64,000 bases of DNA, taken from assembly GCF_900107635.1 (NCBI RefSeq), contig NZ_FNRD01000001.1:496001-560000 (forward strand). The letters are read 5' to 3'. Of this stretch, positions 60,377 to 64,000 are shown in pieces (position 1 is the first letter of the stretch; every line of letters starts with the position of its first letter). Source of the DNA: Flavobacterium gillisiae. GTDB lineage: Bacteria > Bacteroidota > Bacteroidia > Flavobacteriales > Flavobacteriaceae. The notes below the pieces were generated by a model. That model was not told where the DNA came from. It was given only the letters and a program-made list of their open reading frames with translations, and searched no databases. A program made the position numbers and the translations under genes.

Positions 60377-60745
60377 ATGGCAGATTTGAAACAATTCGCA
60401 GAACAATTAGTTAATTTAACTGTAAAAGAAGTTAACGAATTAGCAACAATATTGAAAGATGAGTACGGAATCGAACCAGCTGCTGCAGCTGTAGTAGTTT
60501 CAGGTGGTGGCGAAGGTGCTGCTGAAGAAGTACAAACAGAATTTACAGTTGTATTGAAAGAAGCTGGTGCTTCTAAATTAGCAGTTGTGAAAATGGTAAA
60601 AGAACTTACAGGTTTAGGTTTGAAAGAAGCTAAAGATGTAGTTGATAGCGCTCCAAGTAACGTTAAAGAAGGTGTAACTAAAGACGAAGCAGAAGCTTTG
60701 AAAAAATCTTTAGAAGAAGCTGGAGCTGTTGTTGAGCTTAAATAG
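60377..60745 (+). CDS. rplL: 50S ribosomal protein L7/L12
   Basis: This 122-residue stalk protein has the N-terminal dimer domain ([17 protein letters not shown]), an alanine-rich hinge ([16 protein letters not shown]) and the C-terminal factor-binding domain with [20 protein letters not shown] and [12 protein letters not shown], each shown in short pieces. It recruits elongation factors. It is followed by a hairpin (60767-60809) and then rpoB. The acidic, helical composition is as expected. The start is the ATG at 60377. Confidence 0.97.
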   Translation: MADLKQFAEQLVNLTVKEVNELATILKDEYGIEPAAAAVVVSGGGEGAAEEVQTEFTVVLKEAGASKLAVVKMVKELTGLGLKEAKDVVDSAPSNVKEGVTKDEAEALKKSLEEAGAVVELK

Positions 60746-60766
60746 TTAAACACAGTTTAGGAATTA

Positions 60767-60809
60767 GGTTTAGGTCTTGGGTATACATCCAAAGACCTAA
60801 ACCATTTTT
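60767..60809 (+). terminator. hairpin between rplL and rpoB (attenuator-like)
   Basis: GGTTTAGGTCTTGG (60767-60780) pairs with CCAAAGACCTAAACC (60789-60803) with one bulge, then ATTTTT. The 60746-61018 gap has no other structure. Partial termination here would keep rpoBC below the ribosomal protein genes, as in other bacteria. Confidence 0.8.
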
Positions 60810-61018
60810 CGTATAACAAAAGTCTGTCTTATTTATTGAATAATAAGTTGTGATAGCAAACCCATTTTATCCCATTACGAGGAAAAAAAATTGACAGATA
60901 ATAAGAAAGTAGTTATCTTAAATTGATTTTTAAAGATGTAGTGGTTTTAAAATTAAAGTATAATTAGAAATATTTATACCAATAAAAATTACTTTTATAA
61001 TCAAAATTTTGTCCATTG

Positions 61019-64000
61019 ATGATAACAAATCAGACCGAAAGATTGAATTTTGCCTCTACAAAAAATATTCCTGCATATCCAGATTTTCTTGATGTTCAGG
61101 TTAAATCTTTTCAAGATTTTTTTCAATTAGAAACTAAATCTGATGAAAGAGGCAATGAAGGACTTTATAATACCTTCATGGAAAATTTTCCAATTACAGA
61201 TACAAGAAATAATTTTGTATTGGAGTTCCTTGACTACTTCGTGGATCCACCACGTTATACAATTCAAGAATGTATTGAAAGAGGTTTAACACATAGTGTG
61301 CCTTTAAAAGCAAGATTGAAATTGTATTGTACAGATCCAGAGCACGAAGATTTTGAAACTATTGTTCAAGATGTTTATCTTGGTACAATTCCTTACATGA
61401 CACCAAGCGGTACCTTTGTAATCAACGGAGCGGAACGTGTTGTTGTTTCTCAGTTACATAGATCTCCAGGGGTTTTCTTTGGACAGTCTTTTCATGCTAA
61501 TGGAACAAAATTATATTCTGCCAGAGTAATTCCTTTTAAAGGTTCTTGGATAGAATTTTCTACAGATATTAATAGCGTAATGTACGCTTATATTGATAGA
61601 AAGAAAAAGTTACCTGTTACAACTTTATTCCGTGCAATTGGTTTCGAAAGAGATAAGGATATCCTTGAAATTTTCGACCTTGCTGAGGAAATTAAAGTTT
61701 CTAAAACAGGACTTAAAAAATATATCGGTAGAAAATTAGCTGCTCGTGTATTAAATACATGGCATGAAGATTTCGTAGATGAAGATACTGGTGAAGTAGT
61801 TTCTATCGAACGTAACGAAATAATTCTTGATAGAGATACAATTATCGATAAAGATAATGTTGAAGAAATCATTGATTCTAACGTTAAATCTATTTTGTTA
61901 CACAAGGAAGATGCTAATCAAGCTGATTATGCTATCATCCATAACACGTTACAAAAAGATCCAACAAACTCTGAAAAAGAAGCTGTTGAGCATATTTACA
62001 GACAATTGCGTAATGCAGAACCGCCTGATGAAGAAACTGCTCGTGGTATTATTGATAAATTATTCTTCTCTGATCAACGTTACAACTTAGGTGAAGTAGG
62101 TCGTTACAGAATGAATAAAAAACTTGGTCTTGATATCCCAATGGAAAAGCAAGTGCTTACCAAAGAAGATATTATTACCATTGTAAAATATTTGATCGAA
62201 TTAATAAATGCGAAAGCAGATATTGATGATATTGATCACTTATCAAACCGTCGTGTAAGAACAGTTGGAGAACAATTGTCTCAACAATTCGGTGTTGGTT
62301 TAGCACGTATGGCTAGAACCATTAGAGAGCGTATGAACGTTAGAGATAACGAGGTGTTTACACCAATAGATTTGATTAATGCTAAAACATTATCGTCTGT
62401 TATCAACTCTTTCTTTGGAACTAACCAATTGTCTCAGTTTATGGATCAAACGAATCCACTTGCCGAGATAACGCACAAAAGAAGATTATCTGCGCTAGGA
62501 CCAGGTGGACTTTCAAGAGAAAGAGCTGGATTTGAGGTACGTGATGTGCACTATACACACTACGGACGTTTATGTCCTATTGAGACACCAGAGGGACCAA
62601 ACATTGGTTTGATTTCATCTCTTGGAGTTTATGCTAAAGTGAATGGAATGGGTTTCATTGAAACACCTTACCGTAAAGTAACTAATGGAGTTGTTGATTT
62701 AGTTTCAACACCAATTTACTTAAGCGCTGAAGAAGAAGAAGGAATGTTAATCTCTCAAGCAAATATTGAGATGGATGATTCTGGAAAAATTCTTGCTGAA
62801 AACGTAATTGCACGTCAGGAAGGTGATTTCCCTGTAATTGACCCTACAAAGGTTGATTATGCGGATGTAGCTCCAAATCAAATTGCTTCAATTTCTGCAT
62901 CTTTAATTCCTTTCTTGGAACATGATGATGCGAATAGAGCGTTGATGGGATCTAACATGATGCGTCAAGCCGTACCATTAATACGTCCTGAAGCACCAAT
63001 CGTCGGAACTGGTTTAGAGCGTCAAGTAGCTTCAGATTCTAGAGTTTTAATTAACGCGGAAGGTGATGGAGTTATAGAATATGTAGATGCAAATATCATT
63101 ACTATTAAATACGATCGTTCTGAAGAAGAAAGAATGGTTAGTTTTGATTCTGATGAGAAAACATACAATCTAATTAAATTTAGAAAAACCAATCAAGGAA
63201 CAAGTATCAACCTTAAGCCTATCGTAAGAAAAGGGGATAGAGTTGTTCTTGGTCAAGTATTGTCAGAAGGATATGCAACTCAAAATGGTGAATTAGCTTT
63301 AGGTCGTAACCTAAAAGTAGCGTTTATGCCATGGAAAGGGTATAACTTCGAGGATGCGATTGTTATTTCTGAAAAAGTTGTTCGTGACGATATTTTTACC
63401 TCTATTCACGTTGATGATTATTCATTAGAAGTTAGAGATACTAAATTAGGTAACGAAGAATTGACAAATGATATACCAAACGTTTCTGAAGAGGCTACTA
63501 AAGACTTAGATGAAAATGGTATGATTAGAATTGGAGCCGAGGTTAAACCTGGAGACATTCTTATCGGAAAAATTACTCCAAAAGGGGAATCAGATCCTAC
63601 TCCAGAAGAGAAATTGCTTCGTGCAATCTTCGGGGATAAAGCAGGTGATGTAAAAGATGCTTCATTAAAAGCATCTCCATCTTTACATGGTGTAGTTCTT
63701 GACAAAAAATTGTTTGCAAGAGCAGTAAAAGACAAACGCAAACGTACACAAGACAAGGATGCTTTAGGAGCACTTGAAATGGAATATGAAGTGAAGTTTG
63801 TTGAATTAAAAGATAAGTTAGTAGAAAAACTTTTCTTGATCGTTAATGGGAAAACATCTCAAGGTGTGATGAATGATTTGGGTGAAGAAGTTTTACCAAA
63901 AGGTAAAAAATACACTCAAAAAATGCTTTATGCTGTTGAAGATTTTGCTCACTTAAGCAAAGGTCAATGGGTTGCGGATGACTCAACTAATAAAATGGTG
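61019..64000 (+). CDS. rpoB: RNA polymerase beta subunit (5' 994 codons, continues past the window)
   Basis: This gene starts at the ATG at 61019 ([17 protein letters not shown]) and stays open to the window edge, so the C-terminal part is missing. The rifampicin-binding segment reads [35 protein letters not shown] in order (shown only as [20 protein letters not shown] and [15 protein letters not shown]), with the usual glutamine, aspartate, histidine and serine at the resistance positions, so no known-type resistance change is seen. Lobe and protrusion motifs [21 protein letters not shown] (shown as [17 protein letters not shown]) are intact. It follows rplL in the standard order. Confidence 0.97.
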   Translation, partial: MITNQTERLNFASTKNIPAYPDFLDVQVKSFQDFFQLETKSDERGNEGLYNTFMENFPITDTRNNFVLEFLDYFVDPPRYTIQECIERGLTHSVPLKARLKLYCTDPEHEDFETIVQDVYLGTIPYMTPSGTFVINGAERVVVSQLHRSPGVFFGQSFHANGTKLYSARVIPFKGSWIEFSTDINSVMYAYIDRKKKLPVTTLFRAIGFERDKDILEIFDLAEEIKVSKTGLKKYIGRKLAARVLNTWHEDFVDEDTGEVVSIERNEIILDRDTIIDKDNVEEIIDSNVKSILLHKEDANQADYAIIHNTLQKDPTNSEKEAVEHIYRQLRNAEPPDEETARGIIDKLFFSDQRYNLGEVGRYRMNKKLGLDIPMEKQVLTKEDIITIVKYLIELINAKADIDDIDHLSNRRVRTVGEQLSQQFGVGLARMARTIRERMNVRDNEVFTPIDLINAKTLSSVINSFFGTNQLSQFMDQTNPLAEITHKRRLSALGPGGLSRERAGFEVRDVHYTHYGRLCPIETPEGPNIGLISSLGVYAKVNGMGFIETPYRKVTNGVVDLVSTPIYLSAEEEEGMLISQANIEMDDSGKILAENVIARQEGDFPVIDPTKVDYADVAPNQIASISASLIPFLEHDDANRALMGSNMMRQAVPLIRPEAPIVGTGLERQVASDSRVLINAEGDGVIEYVDANIITIKYDRSEEERMVSFDSDEKTYNLIKFRKTNQGTSINLKPIVRKGDRVVLGQVLSEGYATQNGELALGRNLKVAFMPWKGYNFEDAIVISEKVVRDDIFTSIHVDDYSLEVRDTKLGNEELTNDIPNVSEEATKDLDENGMIRIGAEVKPGDILIGKITPKGESDPTPEEKLLRAIFGDKAGDVKDASLKASPSLHGVVLDKKLFARAVKDKRKRTQDKDALGALEMEYEVKFVELKDKLVEKLFLIVNGKTSQGVMNDLGEEVLPKGKKYTQKMLYAVEDFAHLSKGQWVADDSTNKMV

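Noticed and set aside
62380..62560. Rifampicin-resistance change in rpoB
   Set aside because: The core positions read as the sensitive form (Q, D, H and S in their usual places); only normal Bacteroidetes variants, such as VHYTHYG, are seen.

Overview
The window looks like a chromosome segment from a Flavobacteriia species, most likely Flavobacterium. The evidence is low GC, promoters of the TTG-N17-23-TAnnTTTG type, two SusC/SusD pairs, flavobacterial intergenic repeat families, and the ribosomal protein/rpoB gene order. Layout: 1-7.9 kb is the end of a denitrification block: a NorQ-type ATPase (cut by the window edge), NorD, NorE-like and NorF-like membrane proteins, then an operon with copper nitrite reductase fused to cytochrome c, a free cytochrome c, NirV, a Sco-type copper chaperone and a porin. 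From 8.2 to 15.3 kb lies a nearly complete molybdenum cofactor (Moco) cluster (moeA, ModE-like regulator, TauE-like exporter, mobA, moaD, moeB-rhodanese, moaE, moaCB fusion, moaA). It is interrupted by an array of 109-bp tandem repeats. From 15.5 to 23.8 kb lie two NarK transporters (the second broken by an in-frame amber codon) and an unusual nitrate-reductase-type complex: NarI-like cytochrome b, Mo-bisMGD catalytic subunit, four-cluster ferredoxin, Tat-type Rieske protein and a small membrane protein. The modules fit together: Moco serves the molybdoenzyme, NarK moves nitrate and nitrite, NirK reduces nitrite to NO, and Nor (norB lies outside the window) removes NO. nirK and narK1 share a TGAC-N3-TATCAT operator at identical spacing from an identical -7 element, which suggests one FNR/CRP-family regulator controls both. 

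From 23.8 to 30.2 kb the genes sit on the minus strand: a response regulator without its N-terminal acidic pocket, its histidine kinase, a membrane protein overlapping a frameshifted ECF sigma factor, a small outer-membrane barrel, and lysS. Two decayed copies of the lysS 3' end plus terminator lie between these modules in the same orientation, and the copy farther from lysS is the more decayed. This looks like repeated insertion or duplication at the lysS 3' end, and it is the most unusual structure I see here. 

From 30.5 to 46.3 kb are a lipoprotein, lipB, rnhB, susCD, a wrecked second rnhB, a second susCD and a putative porin. The order points to an old tandem duplication of rnhB-susC-susD. 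From 46.5 to 55.7 kb is housekeeping sequence (cystathionine beta-synthase, exonuclease, DUF2851, PspC, amino-acid permease, helix-hairpin-helix protein, acyl-CoA dehydrogenase, rpsU, Xer recombinase, hpf). From 56 kb to the end runs tRNA-Thr/Tyr/Thr, tuf, tRNA-Trp, secE, nusG, rplKAJL and the first 994 codons of rpoB. Dispersed structured repeats occur throughout. All statements are from reading the sequence by eye; no database searches were run.
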